Assembly: GCA_029168955.1 (NCBI GenBank)
Contig: JAPDOI010000020.1
Coordinates: 962,501-1,026,500 of the forward strand
Source: Aplectana chamaeleonis
Taxonomy: Eukaryota > Nematoda > Chromadorea > Rhabditida > Cosmocercidae
Direction: 5' to 3'
Length of the DNA stretch: 64,000 bases
The number at the start of each line of letters is the position of its first letter. The first letter of the stretch is position 1. The translations under genes and the position numbers were made by a program. The notes under the pieces are model-generated. The model was not told the DNA's origin, did not search any database, and saw only the letters and a program-made list of their open reading frames with translations. This document shows positions 22,209 to 34,100 of this stretch, in pieces.

Positions 22209-22686
22209 ATGCCTCGTGCTAAGCCTGATTTCGATCTTCGGATTTGCATACTCTATGAGTATAGACTTGGACGTACCGCATATAGAGCTCGGAAGAATCT
22301 GGAGCGAGCGTTTGGTGTGGATTTTGTGTCGAAAAATGCTGTGTACAAATGGTATGAGAGGTTCCGCGGTGGCGATGAGAGTCTTGAAAGTGGAAGATCC
22401 GTTTTGGGGATCAGTCATTTGGAGCTGAAGCGGCTGATGAATGATGATCCGAAGGTGACGATTTCGCGGCTGGCGGCTATGTTTGGTGTTTCAACTTATA
22501 CGATCAGATGTGAGTTGGAAAAGGTCGGAGGAAATAAAATGTACAGGTTCATTGAAGAAAATCAACCGGTAGGTGGTGAAGAACGGCTTGTTGTATGGGA
22601 GTGATGTGGAATGAATCGCGTAGTTTTTCAGATAAAAGGAGTGAAAATGGATCCTCGCTGGAATATGAATGCGTCGACTCTTCTGG
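22209..22686 (+). CDS. stand-alone mariner-type double HTH protein (unit 3), two exons seen
   Basis: Exon 1, 22209-22568, begins 5 nt after an acceptor (ACCTTTGCAG) and encodes 120 residues. The first HTH is DLRICILYEYRLGRTA, then AVYKWYERFRGGDESLE. The second is ELKRLMNDDPKVTISRLAAM, then FGVSTYTIRCELEKVG. The donor is CCG|GTAGGT. Exon 2, 22632-22686, follows a TTTTTCAG acceptor in phase 0 (IKGVKMDPRWN) and ends G|GTGAGC in phase 1, so more exons are expected. No DDD/E catalytic block was found nearby. The exon boundary matches that of the 3593 and 17347 copies. The domain is good; function as a domesticated DNA-binding protein is inference. Confidence 0.65.
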
Positions 22687-22699
22687 GTGAGCGATTCCT

Positions 22700-25695
22700 T
22701 TATAAAAGTTTAGACCATTTTGAACTCCATTTGGGCGGCCTACAAGAATATGCTAACGAGTAAGGCTGGGTAACCTCCCCCGCATCTTTTGCGCCTTTAT
22801 GTGACCAACTTTCATAAACACTTTCATGACGAGAGGACATCTCTTTCAACGCAGCTGGCAACAATGCCTATCCCCGCCTACTGGGCCCAGCACGTGCGGC
22901 TGTTTCACTATTACTCATCTGAACTGAGTTGTGGAACGTTGCGCTCGTATACTAGTGAGGGAAGAGGTAGAAGCTATGCAGGAGAACGCAAGTCAGAAGT
23001 TTTAGCGGACTATGTCTTTGAAGTCATTCTTAGCGTTCTAATTTGACTCCAGCGACAGCTCGGATACGATTTGATATCGAACTCGTCTCGAGTCTAGGTG
23101 CCATCGGCAAAGGTGACTCCTATCCTGCTGACACTCAAAAGAGGATTCCGTAGCTTTTTGTACCGTTACTGATGGCATATTAACACTCGGGTAATATTCA
23201 TGGAATCGCTGGCGCAGGAAGGGGGCGTAACCTTCCCGTGCCCGACGTATGGCCACCAGTTTTGTGCCTCTCCTGTCGAGATTTCAATCGTGAAGGCCAC
23301 CCGTTCGTCACCTGTCAGAGCAGAGACGCATGAGTAGCCACTTCCAGAGACGGAGAGGAGACCGCCGGGTAGGAGTCTGCTGGGTCTCAGCTCCGCTATC
23401 AATACATTCCGGCGGACTTAGCATGTCCGACCTCTACTGTGCGGGTGGACGGGCAGAGCGCGCGCCGCCTGCCAGTAACATATTGATCACGTTCTGAAAC
23501 GCAAGATCGACGTAGCAGGCAGCCACTAATCTTTCCATCTACCCTTTAAGTGGCTAGGAACCTTCCTGTCTACCCGCCAGGTAGCAGGTAGGCTTCCTGT
23601 CTACCTGCGGGGTACCTAGATCGTAAAGTCGTCCAACAGCGGGTGGACTTTAGACCCTCCTGGGAGGCTCCCAGTGTTTTGTGATTACGGCCACAGACTA
23701 CAGAACTTGAACTCAACCGTCAAGCCACGGAAAACCTGTTCACTCATCTTCTTGTTCGGAATTCACTGTCTCATACAATGGTATCGGCTGGCCATTACAT
23801 GTAAAACGTTTTATGGTGTCTGACAGCTTTCAGCCGGGGGTCAGCCAGAACCCTACCAGAGCTCCGCTAGAACACAGGCAGCCTCCTGGCTATTACCTGG
23901 CACGTTCGCTGTTGAGGAGTCACTGCACTGCGGTTAGCCAGTCTCTTGGCAGACCGATGTGTCGAAATGGCCTTCTTACCGCATACGGTTGCGCGAGAGA
24001 TCAACCAGGCAACGTTCTGAGGTAAGGCACCCATCCCAACCTACCACCTTCCCTCCAGCAGTGAGGCGATTCCTCCTCAGTTGTTAAAAATATGCTGGTC
24101 TCTGTAGAGTAATTTCGTGAGACCTCCAAAGGCTGGCAACAGAGTGCCGAATGACCACTCATCGAACAATAGCGGCTGATCTAATGCATAGCCAATAACA
24201 GTAAATCAAAAAGTGACAAGTCATTGACTTCCTCGAGCAGCAGCCATATGGCGATTGGACGCCAAGCGAATGCCACTCGGATGTTAGATATCAACCATGT
24301 GCCGATTGCTGGATAACTGCATTCCAGTGCGCGGGGTGAATACGAGGTGTGATACGCATTCTCAGCTCAATGCCAGCGATTACCAAGCTGTTGGGGCTGA
24401 CAGAGTTTTGCTAGCGGTGCACCGCTGGCACAACCTGACATGACGATGGTATGCCAACCGTCGGCCTCGTTATTGCCATGTGCCAGCTAAATGGTAGTTG
24501 TCACGCAGTTTTTGAGCAACTGGCGCATTTTCGCCAGTTGTCCGCTGCTCCTGTTGTCCGAGGTAATGCACCTGCAAGACAGTCAGCACGAGTGAACAAC
24601 GCGAATCACGTTACGAAAAAGCGAGAGAGGCATTGATGCGATTGCAAGAGTGTATCAAAATCGGGAGGAAATCCAATGGAGACACTAGTAGAGATGGGAT
24701 AAGCTCATTTATTCACAGCCCGATTTCTCGCGTATTGTAGAATAAATCCTGTGTGTAAGCGTATCTACCTATTGTATGAGTGTTCGAGTGCTGCCTCCCG
24801 ACCAACACAGATCTCCAGGATCGGTACGTGTATGCGGACGACAGTCGGTGTTGGCGCTCAGGTTAGACTTGGTCGGAAAACTGATTGAGTCCGACTGAGC
24901 TCGAGGCGGGGAGACCTACGTCGGGTGCTTTGACCCTGCCTGTGTGCGCGCGTGGAACACCAGTATCGACTGGGTTGATTGCGGATGCAAGCAGTCGGTC
25001 TCATTGGGTGGTTTTTCTGCACCCGTTCATCACCAATGCGGTGCGTATCGAGGCTCAGTCGATCGACCAACTCTGACGGGGGCATCAATCTGTGTCGGGA
25101 CCAACAACCCAATGCACGGAATTCACGGCGCGATGCGAGAGATTTCCAACTGCTACCAACCCTGCTGAGGTTACTTAGCGTCCAAATTAAAGGCAAGGCG
25201 TTGCCGTCGCGCTGGTAGGGACGTGGCCGTCGCGCATGGCGCTGGGCTCATCTCACAGCTCGGTGGACCTCTATCACGCTAGGAGTTGTGGTCCCATCTC
25301 ACGAACAAGGAGCCAGGGATTACATTCCGCTCCCTAATATGCGAACACCCATGAATTTATTCTGGGATTTGCCACTACCTCGAAATTCTGAGCGTGTCAC
25401 CTCTGTTTCCTAGGACCTGAAAAACCATGGTATCACCTGCCTTCTTCGCCTTTTGCCCTTACATACATTTTTACATTCGGCTTGTCCCCATGTTTCTGTA
25501 TGTTTTTTGTTTCAGACCCAAACATGCCCTCTTCCGCTTCCAAGCACACCGGCCTAGGGTACAACATCATTTGTGAGTTGCAATTTGTACTTCGAACTAT
25601 TTGTGCCTCGTTTTTTGTATTTTGTTGTGAACCCACTGCTCTGAGCCCTTCGAGGGCACCCGCTTTAAGGAGAGGCTTGTCTATGATCTTCTAGT
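22700..25695. other. no recognisable gene; mixed GC-rich sequence
   Basis: Neither strand shows a family motif or a splice-linked series. 23550-23620 has a short repeated CTTCCTGTCTACC phrase. GC content is raised in 23.2-25.3 kb, which may be old retroelement sequence, but I cannot name it. Confidence 0.4.
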
Positions 25696-26251
25696 TTTTC
25701 GCTGTCAATTTCACATCAGCTGGACTGGCATGAAAAGGCGTAGTTCTTTTGAGTGCAACGTCCTTTTGAGAGCATATAAAACCTATGTTCGGCCGTCAAT
25801 GGAGTGTGGAACAGTAGTTTTTAACCCATGTAATAAAAGAGATATCCTAAAGCTCGAAAAATGCCAGAATAGCTTCACTAGAAAGCTGTTGATCAGGAAG
25901 AATGGGTTTTTGTTTAGCAGAATCCCGAGATCTCATTTCCGGAATAAGTACTTCAGCTTGCCTACGCTAGAATCAAGAAGGAAAGTGTTTGATGCTTGTA
26001 TGGTCTCTAAACTGATTAACGGTAGAATCAAAATAGGTTTCCAACAGTTTTTCCGTCTAACAAGGGAACCACAATTAGCCATAGTAACCATTCGGAGTGA
26101 GATGTATACACGATTGTAGGTCCAGGTAAGGTAGTAAACATATATCAATACTAGCTGCCTAGACCTCCCACAGAGAGCGCTGTGACCCGCCGAAGTTTGC
26201 TCCCCGCAGAAGAGGGGACACGTCTACGCGGGGTAATCGTTCCATGGTGTG

Positions 26252-26322
26252 GCAGCCGTGGTATAGTGGTAGAGCTCTCGCTTCGTGAATGAGCTATGGA
26301 GGGTTCGATCCCCGAGCCGTGC
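26252..26322 (+). tRNA. tRNA-like sequence in left foldback arm
   Basis: A box TGGTATAGTGG and B box GGTTCGATCCC lie at proper spacing. A loop TTCGTGA with T33 gives nominal anticodon CGT (threonine). The acceptor stem does not pair well, so it is probably a pseudo-tRNA or SINE head carried in the terminal repeat. The mirror copy is at 27110-27180. Confidence 0.4.
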
Positions 26323-26517
26323 GAAATTTTTGCATTTTTAGTTTTTTCCTCGAATTTAATGATTTTCTTACCTTCGACAATTTTAGCACTTTCGCACATA
26401 TAATCAGGTTTCGGGAATACAATTTTAGACACATTCTCTCGACGCATTCTGTTGCCTTGATGAAAGAATTGCGTTGTTTTCTCTTCGTTTGGCGTTGAAA
26501 ATGGAGAAGGCGTTGTA

Positions 26518-26916
26518 CGGAACATCCCTCCTGGTGCAACGTCGATGATTCAACCTCTCGACGTCTTCTTTTTCGGGCCATTGAAGAATGTCATGAAGAG
26601 AATCCGAGCACATATACTCGTTAACGACATCGATTTCAATGTAGCACAAAGAGACAACATTCTCATGGTGATTTCGCAAGTCTACAGAATGTTTTGTGCG
26701 CCGAGATTTGTGAATTTCCTCAAGTACTATTGACATATGGCAGGGTACGTAGACGAGCGTCCAGGTCAGTTTGACACTCCGGGAGAATACCTATTCCGGC
26801 TTGAGGCCGAAGACTGTTTCGAGGACGGATGTCAGTGTACGGTTTTTATTCGATGCGCCGTTTGTGAACATCATTTGTGCTTTTCCCATTTTTTCGTATC
26901 GTTCCATCAGTGTTAA
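26518..26916 (+). pseudogene. C-terminal part of a DDE transposase
   Basis: The frame begins RNIPPGATSMIQPLDVFF, the PPxTTSxIQPLD signature near the last catalytic acidic residue region in DDE_1 (pogo/Tc5-like) transposases. It continues QRDNILMVISQVY and RFVNFLKYY, then meets a TGA at 26731-26733 where tryptophan is likely ancestral. The same frame goes on (HMAGYVDERPGQFDTP) to a Cys-rich tail (IRCAVCEHHLCFSHFF) and a TAA. The N-terminal DNA-binding part and the first catalytic residues are absent. Confidence 0.65.
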
Positions 26917-27109
26917 AATGAATTTTCGCTCTTCAACGCCAAACGAAGAGAAAACAACGCAATTCTTCCATCAAGGCAACAGAATGCGTCGAGAGAATGT
27001 GTCTAAAATTGTATTTCCGAAACCTGATTATATGTGCGAAAGTGCTAAAAATGTCGAAGGTAAGAAAATCATTAAATTCCGAGGAGAAAACTAAAAATGC
27101 AAAAATTTC

Positions 27110-27180
27110 GCGTGGCTCGGGGATCGAAGTCTCCATAGCTCATTCACGAAGCGAGAGCTCTACCACTATACCACGGCTGC
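27110..27180 (-). tRNA. tRNA-like sequence in right foldback arm
   Basis: Inverted copy of 26252-26322 with a few changes. The B box is altered (GACTTCGATCC), so it is weaker than the left copy. It is best read as part of the terminal repeat. Confidence 0.35.
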
Positions 27181-27734
27181 CACACCGTGGAATGATTACC
27201 CCGCGTAGACGTGTCCCCTCTTCTGCGGGGAGCAAACTTCGGCGGGTCACAGCGCTCTCTGTGGGAGGTCTAGGCAGCTAGTATTGATATATGTTTACTA
27301 CCTTACCTGGACCTACAATCGCGTGTACATCTCACTCCGAATGGTTACTATGGCTAATTGTGGTTCCCTTGTAAGACGAACTAGAACAAGAGGAGAACAG
27401 TATAAGGTTTTCACAGCTGGAGCAAGATCTAACATAGCGGTTCATGCTTTTGCTAATAGAGCAGCAAATCTTTACAGCCAGTTGATGCGGAACACTGCAC
27501 ATAAAAACACCTTGCGGTGTTTTAAACGTTTCGCTGATGCCAAGTTGCTCAGCAATTAGAGATGCGTGTTTAACAGGTTTCCTAGAAAGCAATAAATTGG
27601 AAGGATTTTTCTTCATTTACTATCTCCTTGTTCATTACGTGTTCCGTTTGCAGTATTGCAGAATTATTGTAATTTATTTCCTTTTTTGATCTCACGACGT
27701 CTTATATGTCGTAATAAATCTAATCTAATCTAGC

Positions 27735-28117
27735 TGTGAATGGAAAATCACCCTTAAACCTGCCGTCTATAGATTACGTCTTTATATTTTTGAGTTTTAC
27801 CAAAGAAGCCAAGGCGGTGTTCCTGGAAAAGGCAGTTTTTTGTCTGCAATTGTTTACGAAATTGAACCCACCGCTGTTGTACCCTGTTTTTATACCACCC
27901 ATGTTTTGCTAATTGCTGCTATTCTGCATGATCTGACTACCAGTATTTTTGGAAAGGTGAGAGGGTCGATGGTGTCTTATTGAGGCGAAAAACTGCTCTC
28001 TGGTAGAGGGCCTGCATTGTAGTGGTGGAAAGCATGAAGTGCGATCACGCGCTACTGGTGAAGTGCCGAATGCTATCACGCGTGTAATATTGATACAAGT
28101 TAAGATGTTTTTTTCAG
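27735..28117. other. spacer ending in a likely trans-splice acceptor
   Basis: Between the CR1 tail and the FLYWCH-like gene I see no gene. It ends with TGTTTTTTTCAG at 28117, only 11 nt before the ATG at 28129. That is a strong pyrimidine-rich acceptor and suggests spliced-leader addition. Confidence 0.5.
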
Positions 28118-28128
28118 ATACTTCCAAC

Positions 28129-31100
28129 ATGGTATTGCCTAGTGCCGACATGCCATCGCCTGATGATTCTGTTGCTCGTAACCTTTCCGAGGACGTTTTT
28201 ATTGGGTATCCTGATAGCAGTCGACAGGGGAAGCATCCAGTGCTGGTCTACCGCATTCCTAACCAGGATTCGCTCTGCTATGTCTTCCTATATCAAAGGG
28301 TCACAAGAAAAAAGAAAACTTATTATTGTCTTGGGTGCAGAGCCAATAAGAAGTATCTAAAGATAGAGGTGAGAGGATTTTTTTCACGGTACGGCAGGAG
28401 GTAGATAGTATAACACCATTGCTATTTTAGGGAAAACGGGCGAATTGGGCAACGTTGGCAAGGAAAGCGTCTTTCGCCTACAACTTGCTTTGAAAAGCTC
28501 TAATCTGAATTCAAAAAAAAAACTATCCTCATCATCGTGATCTTCTGGATCCAATCATATCGGGAAAGTGTGAAAAAACCTCACGATGAGATCCCGTTTT
28601 TGGGCAAAGTTGTTTCATCATGTGATAATGTGCGAATTCGTGTGCGGTGTTTTTCGGGAAGAAACCACCGCCCGCGAATTTACACTTTATCGCATGTTGA
28701 AACAGCTTTGCCCAAAAAGGGCTTCCTCGTGGAGTTTTTCGGACTTTCTTGATATGATTGGAACCAATAGGTCGCGCTGAAGGGGATTTTTTAAGAATTT
28801 TCAGAATTGGAGCACTTCAATGCTGGAGCACTTTAATGGAAGTAATAGGCAGAAGACGTATTTGTTGCCAGATTTTTGCATTTCGTCTCTTTTTCCCTTG
28901 GTTAGCAGCTATATTGTGCATGTTGCAGCAGTGATTGTTTGTAGAGTCCTCGCTATACATGGGCATTCGACCCCAGTTTACGAATGAATGAATAATTCGA
29001 ATACAGCCTTTCAAAAGTTTTCTGAATGAATGAATACATTCGAATAAGGCCTTTCAAAAATCCTGAGTAAATGAATACATTCGAATAAGGCCTTTTGAAA
29101 AATCCCGAATAAAAGAATACATTCGAATAAGGCCTTCTAAAAAATCCTGAATAAATGAATACATTCGAATAATGCCTCTTAAAAATTTTCGAATAAATGA
29201 CTACATTCGAATAAGGCCTCTAAAAAATTTCCAAATGAATGAATACATTCGAAAAGTCGACTAACTATTCGAATATTTGGACCCTATTCGAATATTCGAA
29301 TAATATCCGACATTTCAAAATCGAGATCAGGACCACAGCGTAACTTTCGATTTTTTTGAGGGGCTCGGAGATCTTTTTTTGTGAACTACCTTCAAAACGG
29401 GGACTATCTGGAGATTACCGGAAGAATTCCAGATTCAATGATCCCGTTTAAAGGCATCGTACGCGCTGAAATCCACTTCCCATTTTTTATGCTCAATTCC
29501 TTGCTCGGGCCCCTATGGTAACGTACAACGAGTTTGGCTGCTCAAAAACGTACCGTTGTGAGCGTACAGGAAGTTGAATGTACGAAATTCCGTCAAAAGG
29601 GGCCGGCCTTTCCGTCAGTCATCCGACACTTTTGCAATATGTGAACAGAACGTCACGTCGCTAAGGACAGGGCATACGACTGTGCGCTGACGCACCGTCG
29701 AACGAAAGTTGCATTATCGACTGGAAAAGTCCTCGGTGAATTGCTTCCAACGCTGCGCCAATGGACGAATTGTAGAACTGTTCCTTGGGCCCTCCGCGTA
29801 ACTATCCCGAGTCGATGCCGGCGCCAATTTCAAATGGATTTCGGAAGCTTTTTAAACCGTTTTTTTTTTTCTTGAAAAGTAAATGTTTTTGAGCGAGCTT
29901 TTCGCTACCTTTAGTCACTTTAGGGGGGTTGCAACTCAAAAACGCTTAAAAACGAGACATGGTTTTCAGCGCGTACGATGCCTTTAAGTAGAAAACGGCC
30001 ACTGTGGTAGTGGCAGATGTGACTTGGTGATTTTAAAGGGATATTAATTCATCGATGGCCGCTAGAGAATTTTCCGGCAAAATGTTTGAATGCGGTGCTG
30101 TGCTAGATCTCAAGGGGGGGGAGGGGAAAAGCGACCACACAACATTGATCACTGAGCCATTCCTTGCCAAGTAAATCTTTCCCGACCAGGTCAGGAATTC
30201 ACGAAACGATAACCACGGTTTAGCCATGGATTGAGGCCAATCGATTCACACACGATGTGCTTAACCGTGGTTACGGTAGCCATGGTTAAAACGTGGTTAG
30301 CGCTTCGCGGATTCCGGCTCAGGCTACGGCGCGAGGCGTTATGTGTCAGATGGAAGAGGTCGGACGGTGCGTGTGCGGACATTTCTGTTTTCTGGCAGCT
30401 TGCGCCTTCTGTTTCTGTATTCTGACAAACTCGACTTTTTGTTTACTGAATTAAATTTCCGCTCATCCCTGGGTAAACCCCTCGACGTCCGGTGGGGGGG
30501 GGAGGGATCGGACCTACGGCCAAGCACTAAGATAGGCTTCCATAACGGCGCCGCCATAGTCAGCCTATATGCTGTAGCCAGCCCGGTCGATACGTTTTCA
30601 ATGCTTTGCTTATTCAGGTCGAAATTTCTCCCCGATTTGTCTCGACTGATCGCACTTGTCCCGCTCGTGGCCGACCCGGTTGACGTGTATGGTTACTGAG
30701 GTAGGACCCCCCCCCCCGTAGTGGTCGGGCTAAGCCGTGCGCTCGAATGTGGCAGCCTAATCTATATGCATACCTCGGGCCACTAGGGACGGGGTAGGAC
30801 GGCGCTGGATCACTAAAGAGGGGAGGGATGGCGCCGGATAACTAGGGATGGGAAAGGACGGCCCTGTCCGGCGTTCGGCCGACTATGACGGGGGCCTAAT
30901 GGCGGAGGGGGGGGGGTTATTGTGAGCCATACTGTTAGTCTAAGGTAGTTTGTAAGTATATAATGATAATCGTGGTAATGGTATTTGCAGAACTAATACA
31001 TTCAGAAAAACGGCTAAGAGTTTCCCGGTGAGTGTTGACCTTACCGCAAATGTGCGGTACCCAGCTGGGAGTGCGCAGGACGGCGGGGAAGGTGCACGAG

Positions 31101-34100
31101 ACCCAAGCGTGAGTGCGCCAAGCGCCTGTGAAGTTAACGGGACCCAACTGGGAGCGCGTCAGGTGCCTGGGTAAAAGTGCGGCACCTCACTGGGAGAGCG
31201 AGAATTTCGCGCACGAGAACGAACTGCAGAAAACCTACAGATAAAAAGGATTACCCCATTTGCAGAATTACATTCTGTGAAGTTTCTATTTCAAGGGTAA
31301 ACGAAATAGGTTATATCTCATTCTGGTGCGGGCAACTCGTCTCCGTCGATGTACTCCCCGATTTTTTGGCAGGGGATTGGACTGTCTGGGTGGGCGAAAA
31401 TCATACTTTTGTACAAATGACTGGAAAAACTTTCACACCTTCGAATTTTTCAGAAATCTCAGTTTAGAGCGCATTGTAGCTTTCATCGTAAATGGATGCG
31501 GAGATGAGTCTCCTGTTACCGGTCTAATTCGAACGTGGGGCACCGAAATTGGCCGAATGTTCAAATAACCCCAAAATTTCAATTCACGAATGAATCGATT
31601 ATTCGAATAAATGCAAAATTTATATTCCCGAATCAATCCAATATTCGAATAAATTCAGAATTCAAATTCCCGAATGAATCGATTATTCGAATAAATGCAA
31701 AATTTATATTCCCGAATAAATCGAATATTCGAATAAATGCAAAATTCAAATTCCCGAATAAATCGAATATTTGAATAAATCCAAAATTCAAATTTCCGAA
31801 TAAATCGAATATTCGAATAAACCTCAAAATGCAAATTCCCGAATGAATCGAATATTCGAATGCTCGAACATTCGAATTATTTGAATATTATTCGAATATT
31901 TATTTGATTCGGTCTCAAGTCTAGTCCTCGCATTGAATCTAGTCTGACAAATAGTTAGAGCTGCGACGGTAGATCGCGATCGAAACCGCGTTGGTCGGTG
32001 ATGCCGCCAACACTGAACGGCCAGCTGCAATCATCACGCGTGGTTCACCAAACTAAATTTGATACGCAAACCATAGCAGCGGATCGGAGTTTTTCCGTTT
32101 AGGACAGTACGTTTATAGAGCGTGCTAAAATTGCGATCACTATGACAGCGCCAGAGAACTTCGAATCTCGACCACCTGGAAGTTTTTTGGGGTTGATTCG
32201 CGTATATTTTGTTCTTTGCACTCTTGGTTACCTTCTGTACCCATTTCATTATCCTTTATTTGAAATGACGCGCCACCGCCTATCTAGCATCGAGTTACAC
32301 CATCAAATTATGTGACACGGTCTATTCAGCAACGACTGGTGTGGTCTGTCAGACTTATATACCAAAATGTTGACCGCATCAATTATTTGAGATTTTTCAA
32401 GACTGTTCTGGTATTGGAAGGCGTCGGTTTGCAATAAAGTTGACCGCAATGTTGATAGGACATGGTGCGGTTGCGGACTCGCACTAAAAACGGTAGAATC
32501 TGGCACTTTGCCAGATTTCGTCATTGATCGGCGCCAATCGTCGTCTCTCTGCTCACGAGACTATCAGCTGTGGCGCCGATCGATGACGAAATCTGGCAAA
32601 GTGCCAGATTCTACCGTAGTTTGGTGCGAGTCCGCAACCGCACCATGTCCTTTTGACATTGCGGTCAACTGTACGGTATCCATCGTCATGCAGGACATAC
32701 CTTCGCAACCCGAAGCGATTCGTGGAATCAAGTGTAAACGGAACCAACTTCCTAGACATTCTCAAAATATGAATGCGTTCGATTGCTCGAAATAACTTGG
32801 AGGATTGTTTTTATGGACTCTTCAACAGGGCATTGTCCTTACCCAGAAGCCGCGAGCTATTCAGAAGCGATATCGCCGGAATTTCTCCGATCACATTGCC
32901 TCTAATTGATGAACGCTCATCTCTTCGGATTTAGTCCCGACGGATTACAGTGTTTTTTTTTCGCATCCTACAGCGAAACCTCTTGAAAGAGCTGCACCCG
33001 TCTGTCGGTCCTTCAAGGATCGCGTCATAGAATTTCTTCCTATTGAGTTTCACCGTCATGGTGTTTTGGCATTAGCGATCCATAAACGACAAGGATGGTC
33101 AGAAAGATCTGGATACGGAAACCTTTGGCGCATCAGATATGATATATCCATCAAGATCGTTCTGTTCTGGAAGTAGGTGTCGGGATCATTAATCATGCAA
33201 AACAATGAGCGATTCAAAGAGACTCGTCTAAGTAAAATGTAATGAACTAACTTCCAAGACCTTCTCAGGCTTGGCCCTCTCTTGCGTAGGGACAAGGCCT
33301 TGCTCCTACCCAGAAGTGAATAATTTAGAGTTTGTGTCGCCTGATTTCGACTTCCGATTGAGTAGCACAGCAAGAAACAGAAGCCTCGTCAACCTGTTCT
33401 TGTCGATTTAGGGAAAGCGTTTGATGGAGTTCCGCATGAAGAGATCTGGCTTGCATTACGGTGTTTCAGAGGACCGCATAGAATGGGTGAAGGATCTCTA
33501 CACTGATTCAAATAGTCGGGTCCAAGCTGCTGCGGGAGCTTCGTCCGAATTTTCCATCTCCGTTGGCGTCCTCCTGGGATCTGCTCTGTCTTCCCTTCTA
33601 TTTGTCATCGTGATCGATACTGTCACAAGAGGCCTGTACAGGCCGGCGCCATAGACGCTTTTGTATCCGGATGTTGTGATGAATCTGACGATAAATTGTA
33701 TCCCAAGCGACAGGTCCAAGACTGGAGTGGCCGATTGGCATAATTTGGGCTTTGCCTCAAATGTCAGGAAGACGGAGCATCTGCGAAGCGAGCGTGACTC
33801 TATTAAAGGCAGTGTCCACGATAAAGAACATGTCTGATTTTTTGGTAGAGATAGGCAGCTGCGGGCCCTAGCGCAACCCTAATGTCGAAAAAACTGAGAA
33901 AAATGGGCTCGGAACGGTCCCCTACGGCCCCAAAGTTGGACACCCGTCAGCTCGTCACACCCCAGATGCACTTTCCACACCCACCGACGTGAACAAATGA
34001 ATGCTCGAGATTGTGAGATGAGCGATTAATTCCGATCAATAGCTCCGTTCTTCCCTTTATTCCCAACTTCTCTCTTTACTCAGGTCAGCTCGCATTCATC

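Larger units (their letters stand above)
26060..27371. mobile_element. foldback DNA transposon inside CR1 (TA target)
   Basis: Arms of about 450 bp (26060-26510 and 26930-27371) are inverted copies. Tips read ACAAGGGAACCAC... and ...GTGGTTCCCTTG between TA dinucleotides (26058-26059 and 27372-27373). Removing the element and one TA restores the CR1 frame. The spacer holds the end of a DDE transposase, and each arm holds a tRNA-like sequence. The same tips close the element at 58869-59980. Confidence 0.75.
25700..27734 (+). pseudogene. CR1-like LINE 3' end, split by a DNA transposon
   Basis: From about 25705 the frame reads LLRAYKTYVRPSMECGT, then RDILKLEKCQNSFTRKLL, the region after the reverse-transcriptase core in CR1/Jockey-type LINEs. 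It is cut at 26059 by a 1.3-kb element and resumes in the same frame at 27374 (RRTRTRGEQYKVF, HAFANRAANLYSQLM), ending LLSN and TAG at 27557-27559. A 3' UTR follows and closes with AATAAATCTAATCTAATCT, a short repeat tail typical of CR1-type elements. It is 5'-truncated. Confidence 0.75.

Noticed and set aside
25516..25571. Possible trans-spliced first exon (acceptor GTTTCAG, ATG, MPSSASKHTGLGYNI, GTGAGT)
   Set aside because: Splice-like, but no continuing exon was found and a CR1 relic follows; too weak to annotate.
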